Positions 52,971-62,800 of a stretch of 64,000 nucleotides of DNA are shown here, piece after piece; positions within the stretch are counted from its first letter, which is position 1; every line of letters starts with the position of its first letter. The stretch covers positions 8,556,001-8,620,000 of the forward strand of contig NZ_CP030050.1 in assembly GCF_015291705.1 (NCBI RefSeq), given 5' to 3'. The stretch comes from Bradyrhizobium arachidis (lineage in GTDB: Bacteria; Pseudomonadota; Alphaproteobacteria; Rhizobiales; Xanthobacteraceae). Made by a program: the position numbers and the translations under genes. The notes under the pieces were generated by a model, which saw only the letters and a program-made list of their open reading frames with translations, had not been told where the DNA came from and ran no database searches.

Positions 52971-54071
52971 ATGGGAGCACTTGACGGGATCAGGGTGATT
53001 GCGGTCGAGCAGGCCGTGGCGGCGCCGTTCTGCTCGTCACGGCTGGCGGATGCCGGCGCGGAGGTGATCAAGATCGAGCGGCCCGAGGGCGATTTCGCCC
53101 GCGGCTATGACGCGGCGGCCAAGGGCCAGAGCAGCTACTTTGTGTGGCTCAACCGCGGCAAGCAATCGGCGGTGGTTGATCTCGCCACGAAGGAAGGCTG
53201 CGCCGAGTTGGAGAAGCTGATCGCGAGCGCGGACGTGCTGATCCAGAACTTGAAGCCGGGCTCGATGGACAAGCTCGGCTTTTCGCGCGAGCGGCTGCTG
53301 AAGGATTATCCAAAGCTGATCTCGTGCACGATCACTGGTTATGGCGACGAAGGCCCCTACGCCCATCGCAAGGCCTATGACCTCTTGATCCAGGCCGAGA
53401 GCGGCCTTGCCTCGATCACCGGCAATCCCGATGGCGCCTCGCGCGTCGGCATGTCGATCGTGGACGTCGCGACCGGCGCCACCGCGCATGCGGCGATTTT
53501 GGAGGCGCTGATCGGGCGCGGGCGCACCGGCAAAGGTGCGGACATCCGCATTTCCATGTTCGACGTGATGGCGGACTGGTGCACTGTGCCGCTGCTCAAC
53601 TCCGAAGCCGGCAATCCGCCCAAGCGCATGGGCCTGCGCCATCCCTCGATCGCGCCCTACGGCGTGTTCACCTCGAAGGACGGCAAGGACATCCTGATCT
53701 CGATCCAGAGCGAGCGCGAGTGGAAGACGCTGTGCGTAAAGGTGCTGGATCAGCCGGATCTGCCAAACGATCCGCGCGTTGCCAACGGGGTCGAGCGCGT
53801 GCGCAACCGCGACTTCACCGACAAGACGGTCGCGGACAGCTTCGGCAGCCTGACGCGCAACGAGCTGCTCAAGCGGCTGTCGGACGCCGACATCGCCTTT
53901 GCCGAGGTCAACACCATGGCCGACCTCACCACCCATCCGCACCTGCGCCGCATCGAGGTCGACACGCCGAACGGCCGCGTCAGCTACCCCGCGCCGGCGC
54001 CGATCATCGTCGGCGAGACGCGCAATTACGGCGCTGTGCCCGCGATCGGCGAAAATCCCCAGAAGAAGTAA
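52971..54071 (+). CDS. CoA transferase, CaiB/BaiF family (type III)
   Basis: A 366-residue protein with LDGIRVIAVEQAVAAPF at the N-terminus (residues 4-20), AEVIKIERPEGDFARGYD and the catalytic Asp165 in MSIVDVATGATAHA, the CaiB/BaiF signature. It transfers CoA between a free acid and an acyl-CoA. It starts 9 bp after the dehydrogenase stop and is 14 bp upstream of the hydratase. The acid and donor are not known. Confidence 0.88.
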   Translation: MGALDGIRVIAVEQAVAAPFCSSRLADAGAEVIKIERPEGDFARGYDAAAKGQSSYFVWLNRGKQSAVVDLATKEGCAELEKLIASADVLIQNLKPGSMDKLGFSRERLLKDYPKLISCTITGYGDEGPYAHRKAYDLLIQAESGLASITGNPDGASRVGMSIVDVATGATAHAAILEALIGRGRTGKGADIRISMFDVMADWCTVPLLNSEAGNPPKRMGLRHPSIAPYGVFTSKDGKDILISIQSEREWKTLCVKVLDQPDLPNDPRVANGVERVRNRDFTDKTVADSFGSLTRNELLKRLSDADIAFAEVNTMADLTTHPHLRRIEVDTPNGRVSYPAPAPIIVGETRNYGAVPAIGENPQKK

Positions 54072-54085
54072 CAGAGCGAGGCGTC

Positions 54086-54937
54086 ATGACCGAGCAGCTC
54101 GACATCGATCATTTGCGGCAATGGATCGGCCGCAGCACGGAGGCGACCGACATCGTCACCGCACAGCTCGTGAAGGGCCTGCGCGCGACGCTGTTCCAGG
54201 AGGTCGGCGAGCCCCAAAAGGGTGACGCCGCACCATTCACGGTGCATTGGTGCCTGGCGCAGCCGGTGTTTCCGATGTCGATGCTCGGGCCCGACGGCCA
54301 CCCCACCCGCGGCGGCTTCCTGCCGCCGGTGCCACTGCCGCGCCGGATGTGGGCCGGCGGCGAGATCGAGTTCCTGCAGCCGCTGCAGGTGGGCGATGAA
54401 TCGACGCGGACCTCGCGCATTGCCGATGTGCAGGTGAAGACGGGTTCAACCGGCACGCTGTGCTTCGTCTCGGTCGAGCACAGCATCTCTTGCCCACGTG
54501 GCGTTGCCATCCGCGAGCGGCAGGACATCGTCTATCGCGAGATGACGAGCAGCGCGCCGGCGAGCGCCAAGGCGCCGCCTCCGCCGCCGAAGGCGCAGCA
54601 TCGCGAGACGCATGTGTCCGATCCCGTGCTGCTGTTCCGCTACTCCGCGCTGACCTTCAACGGCCATCGCATCCATTACGACCGCGATTACGTCACCAAG
54701 GTCGAGGGTTATCCGGGCCTGATCTTCCACGGGCCCTTGCAGGCCGCGCTGATCATCGAGATGGCGGCGAAGCTGCGTGGCGGCAAAGCGCCGAAGAAGT
54801 TTACCTATCGCGGCCTGCAGCCGCTGTTCGAGGGGACCGAGTTCTCGATCAACGCCAACGACAACAGCGAGAGCATGGAGCTTTGGACCGCGAATGCGGA
54901 AGGGCAGCCGACGATGAAGGGCACGGCGGTGTGGTAA
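54086..54937 (+). CDS. MaoC/FAS1-like dehydratase (mesaconyl-C4-CoA-hydratase type)
   Basis: A 283-residue double-hotdog protein: N-terminal FAS1-like dehydratase domain (about 1-150), a short Pro-rich linker and a C-terminal MaoC-type domain (about 175-283) with the hydratase-2-like motif SALTFNGHRIHYDRDYV and YPGLIFHGPLQAALI. This family includes mesaconyl-C4-CoA hydratase and HTD2. It would hydrate or dehydrate an acyl-CoA formed by the preceding dehydrogenase or transferase. The third gene of the operon. Confidence 0.8.
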   Translation: MTEQLDIDHLRQWIGRSTEATDIVTAQLVKGLRATLFQEVGEPQKGDAAPFTVHWCLAQPVFPMSMLGPDGHPTRGGFLPPVPLPRRMWAGGEIEFLQPLQVGDESTRTSRIADVQVKTGSTGTLCFVSVEHSISCPRGVAIRERQDIVYREMTSSAPASAKAPPPPPKAQHRETHVSDPVLLFRYSALTFNGHRIHYDRDYVTKVEGYPGLIFHGPLQAALIIEMAAKLRGGKAPKKFTYRGLQPLFEGTEFSINANDNSESMELWTANAEGQPTMKGTAVW

Positions 54938-54985
54938 CGCTCTCCTCGTCATTGCGAATGTAGCGGCGATGTAGGAAGTTAGACC

Positions 54986-55087
54986 CTCACCCTGAGGAGC
55001 GCGCCCTTCGCGCGCGCCTCGAAGGGCGAGGCCACCAGCCGGGCCTTCATCCTTCGAGACGCGCGTTCCGCGCTCCTCAGGATGAGG
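54986..55087. repeat. CTCACCCTGAGGAGC palindromic repeat, copy 2
   Basis: Same module order as 50552-50653. Outer arms CTCACCCTGAGGAGC and CTCCTCAGGATGAGG; the inner CTCGAAGG/CCTTCGAG arms are conserved. It ends about 20 bp before the mdlC start, so it may form part of its leader. Confidence 0.7.
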
Positions 55088-55107
55088 AATTGATAGGGAC
55101 GGAAACC

Positions 55108-56730
<1,623 letters not shown>

Positions 56731-56750
56731 GGACGCAGGGGATCTCCTCA

Positions 56751-56877
56751 GTGTCGTCCCCGGCGAAGGCCGGGACCCATAACCCCAGGGAATAGTTGTA
56801 GCGCGGAGCTGCCCACTATCAGTCTTCGTCAAACTCCTTCCTGCGGGTATGGGTCCCGGCCTTCGCCGGGACGACAC
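56751..56877. repeat. GTGTCGTCCCCGGCGAAGGCC palindromic repeat, copy 1
   Basis: Left arm at 56751-56779 and right arm at 56848-56877 (cores TCGTCCCCGGCGAAGGCCGG and its complement) enclose about 68 nt. It lies between mdlC and the convergent SDR gene. Copy 2, with shorter variant arms, is at 58224-58368. Confidence 0.65.
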
Positions 56878-56904
56878 CGAGTATGTCGCGCGCCGCCGCG
56901 CAAA

Positions 56905-57681
56905 CTACGACGCCAAAAATCCGCCGTCCGCCGCCAGCACGTGCCCGACGACGTAGGATGACGCATCTGACGACAGCCACACCACGGCCTCCGCGACTTC
57001 CTCCGGATTGCCCATCCGCCGCAGCGGCAGGCCTGCGCTGACCGTTGCGACATCGCCGACGCCGGCGCGCAGCATCATGTCGGTGACGACGCGGCCGGGC
57101 GCGATGGCGTTGATGCGAATGCCGCGCGGTGCGTTCTCCATCGCCGCCGAGCGCGTCAGCGAGATCGCTGCGGCCTTCGAGGCCGAATAGAGCGAGAAGC
57201 CGGGATTGGGATTACGCACACCGCTGACCGAGGCATTGACCACGATGCTGCCGCGCCCCTGCTTTAGCATCGCCGGCAGTTGATGACGCAGGCACAAAAA
57301 CAGCGCGCGGACATTGGTGTCGAACACGCTGTCGTAGATGTCGGTGCCCTGCTCTTCCAGCGGCGCGCGGCGCTCCTGAAAACCGGCATTGTTGAAGGCG
57401 ACGTCGAGCCGGCCGCAGCGCTCGATGGCCGCACGGACCAGCCGCGCGACGTCCTCTTCTTTCGTGATGTCGGTCTTGAGGGGGATCGCTTCTACACCGA
57501 GTTCGCGGCACGCCGCGGCGGTCGCATCGATCTCGGCCTCGCGCCGGCCCGCGACAAGGATCGCTTCCGCGCCTTCGGAGGCCATCCGCAAGGCCGTGGC
57601 GCGGCCGATGCCGCTGCCGCCACCTGTCACGAGGCAGACCTTGCCTCGCATCCGCATTCCCGATGGCAAAGTTCCGCTCAT
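56905..57681 (-). CDS. Short-chain dehydrogenase/reductase
   Basis: A 258-residue SDR: TGGGSGIG cofactor motif (about 19-26), NAG in FNNAGFQERR, catalytic Ser in VNASVSGV, Tyr/Lys in YSASKAA (about 158-164) and a C-terminal ADGGF. It is divergent from the MarR gene, with the perfect palindrome at 57714-57748 between them, so it is probably repressed by that regulator. The start ATG 57681 was chosen since the frame upstream is non-conserved. Confidence 0.88.
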   Translation of the reverse strand: MSGTLPSGMRMRGKVCLVTGGGSGIGRATALRMASEGAEAILVAGRREAEIDATAAACRELGVEAIPLKTDITKEEDVARLVRAAIERCGRLDVAFNNAGFQERRAPLEEQGTDIYDSVFDTNVRALFLCLRHQLPAMLKQGRGSIVVNASVSGVRNPNPGFSLYSASKAAAISLTRSAAMENAPRGIRINAIAPGRVVTDMMLRAGVGDVATVSAGLPLRRMGNPEEVAEAVVWLSSDASSYVVGHVLAADGGFLAS

Positions 57682-57713
57682 GGCACACTCCAAAACGCTT
57701 GCACGCTTCGTTG

Positions 57714-57748
57714 CGTGCATATAGTTGTATGATACAACTATATGCACG
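57714..57748. promoter_or_regulatory. 35-bp perfect palindrome, MarR-family operator
   Basis: Arms of 17 bp (57714-57730 and 57732-57748) are exact complements around one central base. The core GTTGTATGATACAAC is of the TTGTAT-N-ATACAA type favoured by MarR dimers. It lies between the SDR and MarR starts (33 and 9 bp away), so binding should block both promoters. Confidence 0.75.
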
Positions 57749-57756
57749 GAGTCAAG

Positions 57757-58218
57757 ATGGCCGAGCTTTCGCTGATCGACGACATCCGCGCCGCCTCGCG
57801 GTTGATGGTGCGGGAGCTCGGCTTCATGGATGCGACGGTGGCGGCCTCGGACTATCCGCCGTCGGCGGTCCATACCATTCTGGAGATCGGCATCCGCGGC
57901 CCGATGAATTCAGGCGAGCTCGGCGATTTCCTGCGGCTGGAGAAATCCAGCGTCAGCCGCCTGGTGCGCAAGCTGATCGACTGCGGGGAGCTGCGGGAGA
58001 CGCCGGATGAGACGGATGCCCGCAGCAAGCTGCTGTCACTGACGCCGAAGGGACGGCGCACGCTGGAGGCGCTGCACGCATTCGGCCGGCAGCAGGTAAG
58101 CGGCGCGCTGGCGGCGTTGACGGTGGCGGAGCAGCGCACCGTGCGCGAGGGGATGATGCTCTACGCGCGGGCGCTGCGGGCGAGCCGGGTGGAGGGTGAG
58201 GCGGAGACGGTCGCATAA
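57757..58218 (+). CDS. MarR-family transcriptional regulator
   Basis: A 153-residue winged-helix protein: recognition region about 55-85 (SGELGDFLRLEKSSVSRLVRKLID), followed by the beta-wing (ETPDETDARSKLLSLTPKGRRTLE). ATG 57757 follows GGAG by 6 bases. An earlier ATG at 57742 lies inside the operator palindrome and is not preferred. As MarR proteins usually do, it probably represses itself and the divergent SDR until a small phenolic or lipophilic ligand binds. Confidence 0.87.
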   Translation: MAELSLIDDIRAASRLMVRELGFMDATVAASDYPPSAVHTILEIGIRGPMNSGELGDFLRLEKSSVSRLVRKLIDCGELRETPDETDARSKLLSLTPKGRRTLEALHAFGRQQVSGALAALTVAEQRTVREGMMLYARALRASRVEGEAETVA

Positions 58219-58223
58219 CCACC

Positions 58224-58368
58224 GCTGTCGTCCCCGCGAACGCGGGGACCCATACCGCGTGATCTATCGGTAAAGCCGAGGGGTCAGTACCGCGCGAAAG
58301 AGAAACTACCAGCCCTCGCCAAATTTCTCCCTGTGGTTATGGGTCCCCGCGTTCGCGGGGACGACAGC
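58224..58368. repeat. TGTCGTCCCCGCG palindromic repeat, copy 2
   Basis: Arms at 58224-58251 and 58341-58368 (GCTGTCGTCCCCGCG and its complement) flank a longer unpaired middle. It starts 5 bp after the MarR stop and lies before the convergent SDR gene. Confidence 0.65.
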
Positions 58369-58407
58369 GAGTATTTGGTTCGAGTCGTGCGTCAAACGCC
58401 CGGTCGG

Positions 58408-59202
58408 CTACTTCCCGAACTCCTCCCGCATCTTGGCCTGGATCTTCGCCATGCCGCCGATCCAGCGGTCGTAATTCTCGGTCTTCTTGCGCATGTAGCC
58501 GAGCACCTGGGGGTGCGGCAGGATCAGGAATGTCTCCTGCTCGAGGCCGGCGAGCACGTCCCGCGCCACCTGCTCGGGCGTGAGATCGCCGTCGCCGGAT
58601 TGCGGGCCCTTGGGGATCGAGCGCAGCATGTTGGTGTCGACGCCCTGCGGGCAGAGGATCGAGACCTTGATGTTGTGCGCCTTGTGCGAGATCGCGAGGT
58701 TCTCGGCAAAGCCGACCGCGGCGTGTTTTGTCGTCGAATAAGCCGGGCTGCCGACCTGCGAGAGCAAGCCCGCGGCCGAGATGGTGTTGAGGAAATAGCC
58801 GCCGCCGCGCGCCTTCATGCGGGGGATCAGATGCCGCGCAGCATAGACATGGGCCATGACGTGGATCGCCCAGCTGCGCTGCCACGGCTCGTCGGAGGCG
58901 CCGCCGGCATTTTCCGACATCGGATCGAAACCGCCGCCGATGCCGGCATTGGAGCAGAAGAGATCAATGGGGCCGAACTGCCGCTCGGTCTCCTCGATGA
59001 CGTGCGTGATGTCCTTTTCCTGCGCGACGTCGCATTTGAACGCCGCGCCATTGACCGTGGCCGCGACCGCCCTTGCATTGCCGGCATCCATGTCGGCGAC
59101 GACGACCTTGGCGGCACCCGCTTTGTGAAAGGCCTCGCACAGCGCCTTGCCGATGCCGTTTGCGCCGCCCGTGACGACCACGACCTTGCCGGTCACCTGC
59201 AT
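58408..59202 (-). CDS. Short-chain dehydrogenase/reductase
   Basis: A 264-residue SDR: TGGANGIG (about 11-18), NAG in CSNAGIGGGFD, catalytic Ser in TISAAGLLSQ and YSTTKHAA (about 153-160). The C-terminal region (about 225-264) has an extension, YMRKKTENYDRWIGG, beyond the catalytic core. It starts from ATG 59202 with an AGAGGAGACG ribosome site and is monocistronic. The substrate is unknown; it lies beside the hemolysin-III-type gene. Confidence 0.87.
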   Translation of the reverse strand: MQVTGKVVVVTGGANGIGKALCEAFHKAGAAKVVVADMDAGNARAVAATVNGAAFKCDVAQEKDITHVIEETERQFGPIDLFCSNAGIGGGFDPMSENAGGASDEPWQRSWAIHVMAHVYAARHLIPRMKARGGGYFLNTISAAGLLSQVGSPAYSTTKHAAVGFAENLAISHKAHNIKVSILCPQGVDTNMLRSIPKGPQSGDGDLTPEQVARDVLAGLEQETFLILPHPQVLGYMRKKTENYDRWIGGMAKIQAKMREEFGK

Positions 59203-59266
59203 GCGACGTCTCCTCTTGTCTTGTACCGCTTATACCGCGCCGCTTATTCCGCGTCGCGGATCCTGC

Positions 59267-59962
59267 TCAGCTCAACACGAGGTCGAGCACCGCGGTATAA
59301 TGGCATGCCGCGCCGGCCAAGACAAAGCCGTGCCAGATCGCGTTCTGGAAGCGCAGCCGCCGCCAGGCGTGGAAGATCACGCCGAAGCTGTAGAGCAGGC
59401 CGCCCGCAAGGATGAAACCCAGCACCAGCGCAGGCAGCGCCTGGACCACCGCGTCGTAGAGCATGAGGCCGCTCCAGCCCATGGCGAGATAGATGCCGAC
59501 CGAGACGCGGTCGAACCGGCCGGGGTAAAACAGCTTCAGCACGATGCCGAGGATGGCGACGCACCAGACGCCGGCAAGGAGCACGAGCGCGAATACGCTG
59601 TCCTTCACTTCCAGGATGAACGGCGTGTAGGTCGCGGCGATCAGCAGGTAGATCGCGGAATGGTCGAACCGGCGCAGCAGCCATTTGGCCGGCGAGACCG
59701 GCCAAAGATTATAGGTCGCCGACAGCACCAGCATCGAGAGCAGGCCGGCGACGTAGATCGAGACGCCGACGATGTCGATCGCGGTCGCATAGATCGCCGT
59801 CAGCACCACCAGCACGGTCGCGGCGATAAGGCCGGCGAGGACGCCAATCGCGTGGATGATTCCGTCGGCGATCATCTCGGCGCGATCGTAGTTCCAGCCG
59901 ATCACGTCGGCTGCGGCGTGGACGGAGGTGGATGCGAACTGTTTCAATTGGAAGACGGTCAT
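59267..59962 (-). CDS. Haemolysin-III/PAQR-family membrane protein
   Basis: A 231-residue protein with seven predicted hydrophobic segments. Conserved HlyIII/PAQR residues are visible: HAIGVLAGLIAA with its His, the Ser-x-x-x-H pair (LSATYNLW and RFDHSAIYLLIAATYTPF), and the C-terminal IWHGFVLAGAACHYTAV with two His. These sites bind zinc in the adiponectin-receptor group. Inner membrane; function in bacteria is not settled, and haemolysis is not implied. Confidence 0.85.
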   Translation of the reverse strand: MTVFQLKQFASTSVHAAADVIGWNYDRAEMIADGIIHAIGVLAGLIAATVLVVLTAIYATAIDIVGVSIYVAGLLSMLVLSATYNLWPVSPAKWLLRRFDHSAIYLLIAATYTPFILEVKDSVFALVLLAGVWCVAILGIVLKLFYPGRFDRVSVGIYLAMGWSGLMLYDAVVQALPALVLGFILAGGLLYSFGVIFHAWRRLRFQNAIWHGFVLAGAACHYTAVLDLVLS

Positions 59963-60149
59963 GGCAATCCAGGAAAGCTTGAGGCAATGCCCTCTTGTAT
60001 CGGTCTTTCGGGGCCGGCACGTCGTTCAAACGGCTGATTTGCCGATAAAGGCGGTAGAAGTATGAAAGCTTGATTTTCCTCAGGCAGTTGCCACTTTTTG
60101 TGATTAGTCCATTTTGCGTATCCCTCGCCCGAGCTCCCTCAACGTTCAT

Positions 60150-61619
60150 ATGGCATTCAGTTTCCAGGATATGGTCGAGGAGGCGCGCCTGTCGGCCCGG
60201 GCGCTGATCGACTATGGCGAGCACTTCTTCAACCCGACGGTACGGCTCGGCGTCACAGGCCTGTCGCGCGCCGGTAAGACCGTATTCATCACGGCGCTGA
60301 TCCATGGCCTCACCCGCGGCGGGCGGTTTCCGGTGTTCGAGGCCTATGCCTCGGGCCGGATCGCGCGGGCGCATCTGGCGCCGCAGCCCGACGATGCCGT
60401 GCCGCGCTTTGCCTATGAGAACCATCTGCGCGCGCTGATCGAGGAGCGGCGCTGGCCGAACTCGACGGTCGATATCAGCGAGCTGCGCCTCGTCATCGAC
60501 TACCAGCGCCCGAACGGCGCCGACCGCACGCTGACCCTCGACATCGTCGACTACCCCGGTGAATGGCTGCTCGACCTGCCGCTGCTGCAGAAGAGCTACG
60601 AGCAATGGTCCGCCGAAAGCCTGGCGCTGTCGCGCGACGCGCCGCGTGCGCATCTGGCCGCGGACTGGCACGCCCATCTTGCTACACTCAAGCCCGAAGC
60701 ACGCGAGGACGAGCAGGCGACGCTGACGGCGGCAAAGCTCTTCACCAATTACTTGCGCGCCTGCCGCGACGAGCAGTTCGCGATGAGCCTGCTGCCGCCC
60801 GGCCGCTTCCTGATGCCTGGCAATCTCGCCGACACGCCGGCGCTGACCTTTGCGCCGCTCGACGTACCCGTTGGCGGTCAGGCGGGCGAGGGATCGCTGT
60901 GGGCGATGATGGTGCGCCGCTACGAGGCCTACAAGGACGTCGTGGTGCGGCCGTTCTTTCGCGATCATTTCGCGCGGCTCGATCGCCAGATCGTGCTGGC
61001 CGACGCGCTCGCCGCATTCAATTCCGGCCCCGAGGCGCTGCACGATCTCGAAGCGGCACTGGCCGGCATTCTCGACTGCTTCAACATCGGCCGCAGCACC
61101 ATCCTCTCCAGCCTGTTCCGGCCGCGCATCGACCGCATCCTGTTCGCGGCGACCAAGGCGGACCATCTGCATCATTCCAGCCACGACCGGCTCGAGGCGG
61201 TGCTGCGCCGCGCCGTGACCCGCGCCGTGGCTCGGGCAGAAAATACAGGCGCTGCGATCGATGTCGTCGCGCTTGCCGCGGTGCGCGCCACGCGCGAGGC
61301 ACAGGTCGCGCATGGCCGCGACAAATTGCCCTCGATCCTGGGAACACCGGCCGCGGGCGAAAGCGCCAACGGCGAGTTCTTCGACGGCAACACGGAAGTC
61401 GCGACCTTTCCGGGCGACCTGCCGCTCGATCCCGAACCGCTGTTCGACGGCAGGGATGCGTTCCGCGGCCTCGCCACAGAGGCAGCGGAGAAGAGCGATT
61501 TCCGCTTCCTGCGCTTCCGCCCGCCCAAGCTCGAGCACGAAGGCACGAGCGAGCCCGCGCTGCCACACATCCGCCTCGACCGTGCCCTGCAGTTCCTGAT
61601 CGGAGACAAGCTCGCATGA
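60150..61619 (+). CDS. YcjX-like P-loop protein
   Basis: A 489-residue protein with a Walker A in GLSRAGKTVFI (about 38-48), LDIVDYPGEWLLD (Walker-B/G3-like), and later TKADH (G4-like) near 345. It belongs to the YcjX family of GTPase-like proteins that, with YcjF, is found near stress regulons. ATG 60150 was chosen. A TTG at 60114 would add 12 residues. The stop overlaps the start of the next gene (ATGA, 61616). Function not settled. Confidence 0.87.
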   Translation: MAFSFQDMVEEARLSARALIDYGEHFFNPTVRLGVTGLSRAGKTVFITALIHGLTRGGRFPVFEAYASGRIARAHLAPQPDDAVPRFAYENHLRALIEERRWPNSTVDISELRLVIDYQRPNGADRTLTLDIVDYPGEWLLDLPLLQKSYEQWSAESLALSRDAPRAHLAADWHAHLATLKPEAREDEQATLTAAKLFTNYLRACRDEQFAMSLLPPGRFLMPGNLADTPALTFAPLDVPVGGQAGEGSLWAMMVRRYEAYKDVVVRPFFRDHFARLDRQIVLADALAAFNSGPEALHDLEAALAGILDCFNIGRSTILSSLFRPRIDRILFAATKADHLHHSSHDRLEAVLRRAVTRAVARAENTGAAIDVVALAAVRATREAQVAHGRDKLPSILGTPAAGESANGEFFDGNTEVATFPGDLPLDPEPLFDGRDAFRGLATEAAEKSDFRFLRFRPPKLEHEGTSEPALPHIRLDRALQFLIGDKLA

Positions 61620-62644
61620 ACGATCGATCCCAGCAGCGGCGCCCGGCGACGTTCCGGCTCGACGATCCCGGCGTCATCGTCACCGAAGCCGACGACACCA
61701 GCCGGCTCGGCCGCGCCACCATCCAGATCACGCCGGAGCCTGATCCATCGACGTTTCCGGTGCCGATCGAGGCAGCACGTCCGGCGCGGCGCGGCTTTCC
61801 CTGGGGCACGCTGTTCTGGTCCGGCCTTGCCGGGCTGACGCTGCTCGGCACCGGGCTCGGCGTGGTGCATCTGATCGAGGATCTGTTTGCGCGCAGCGAA
61901 AGCCTCGGCTTCGTTGGCCTTGCCTTCGCGTTCGTCACCGCGCTCGCGCTTGCAGTGGTGATCGGGCGCGAGGCGTTCGGGCTCGCGCGCCTTGCAACCA
62001 TCGAAAAGCTGCATCAGCGCGCGGCCGCGGTGCTTGCCAGCGACGATCGCAAGGAAAGCCGCGTCATCGTGCAGGATCTCATCAAGATCGCGCACCAGAA
62101 TCCGCAGCTGGCGCGCGCCCGCGCCACGCTGGAGAGCCACACCGGCGAGATCATCGATGGCGCCGACATGATCCGCCTCGCCGAGCGCGAATTGATGTCG
62201 CCGCTGGACGCGGAAGCGCGGCGGCTGGTGTCATCGGCGGCGCAAAAGGTCTCGATCGTGACTGCGGTCTCGCCCCGCGCGGCGATCGACGTGCTGTTCG
62301 TGTTCGTCGCCGCGTTGCGACTGATCCGCCAGCTCGCTTTCCTCTATGGCGGCCGCCCCGGCGCGCTCGGCATGATCCGCCTGCTCCGCCACGTCATCGC
62401 CCACCTCGCCATCACCGGCGGCATGGCCGCGAGCGACAGCCTGGTGCAGCAGATGCTCGGGCACGGCATTGCGGCGAAGCTGTCGCAGCGGCTGGGCGAA
62501 GGCGTGCTGAACGGGCTCTTGACGGCGAGGCTGGGCCTCGCCGCGATCGACGTGACACGCCCGCTGCCGTTCGCAGCCCTGCCGCCGCCAAAACTGTCGG
62601 ACCTCGCGACGGATCTGCTGCGGAAGAAGGACGAGGAGGAGTAG
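61616..62644 (+). CDS. YcjF-like DUF697 membrane protein (TIGR01620 type)
   Basis: A 342-residue protein: cytoplasmic N-terminus (about 1-60, Pro/Thr/Arg-rich), two membrane helices (about 65-82 and 95-115), and a DUF697-type domain (about 200-320) with AAQKVSIVTAVSPRAAIDV and a Gly-rich segment. It is translationally coupled to the YcjX-like gene by a 4-bp overlap, the usual YcjX-YcjF pairing. A palindromic repeat follows. Confidence 0.83.
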   Translation: MNDRSQQRRPATFRLDDPGVIVTEADDTSRLGRATIQITPEPDPSTFPVPIEAARPARRGFPWGTLFWSGLAGLTLLGTGLGVVHLIEDLFARSESLGFVGLAFAFVTALALAVVIGREAFGLARLATIEKLHQRAAAVLASDDRKESRVIVQDLIKIAHQNPQLARARATLESHTGEIIDGADMIRLAERELMSPLDAEARRLVSSAAQKVSIVTAVSPRAAIDVLFVFVAALRLIRQLAFLYGGRPGALGMIRLLRHVIAHLAITGGMAASDSLVQQMLGHGIAAKLSQRLGEGVLNGLLTARLGLAAIDVTRPLPFAALPPPKLSDLATDLLRKKDEEE

Positions 62645-62650
62645 CGCGCT

Positions 62651-62800
62651 TCGCCTCTCCCCGCCCGCGGGGAGAGGCCGGAATTCAAGCACAGCTTGAA
62701 TTCCGGGTGAGGGGGAGTCTCCACGAAACCAACTGTCACCGTTCCCGCGGAGACTCCCCCTCACCCCACCCCTCTCCCCGCAAGCGGGGAGAGGGAAAGG
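62651..62800. repeat. CTCTCCCCGC-type palindromic repeat, copy 2
   Basis: Same module types as 49070-49213: CTCTCCCCGC/GCGGGGAGAG at the left, GGAATTCAAGC/GCTTGAATTCC inside, and GAGTCTCC...GGAGACTC around the centre, then CCCTCACCCC and CTCTCCCCGCAAGCGGGGAGAG at the right. The right end supplies the stop codon of the convergent glycosyltransferase. Confidence 0.7.

Noticed and set aside
59709..61568. A 619-codon minus-strand open frame opposite the YcjX-like gene
   Set aside because: Antisense of a well-supported P-loop protein; no motif of its own.
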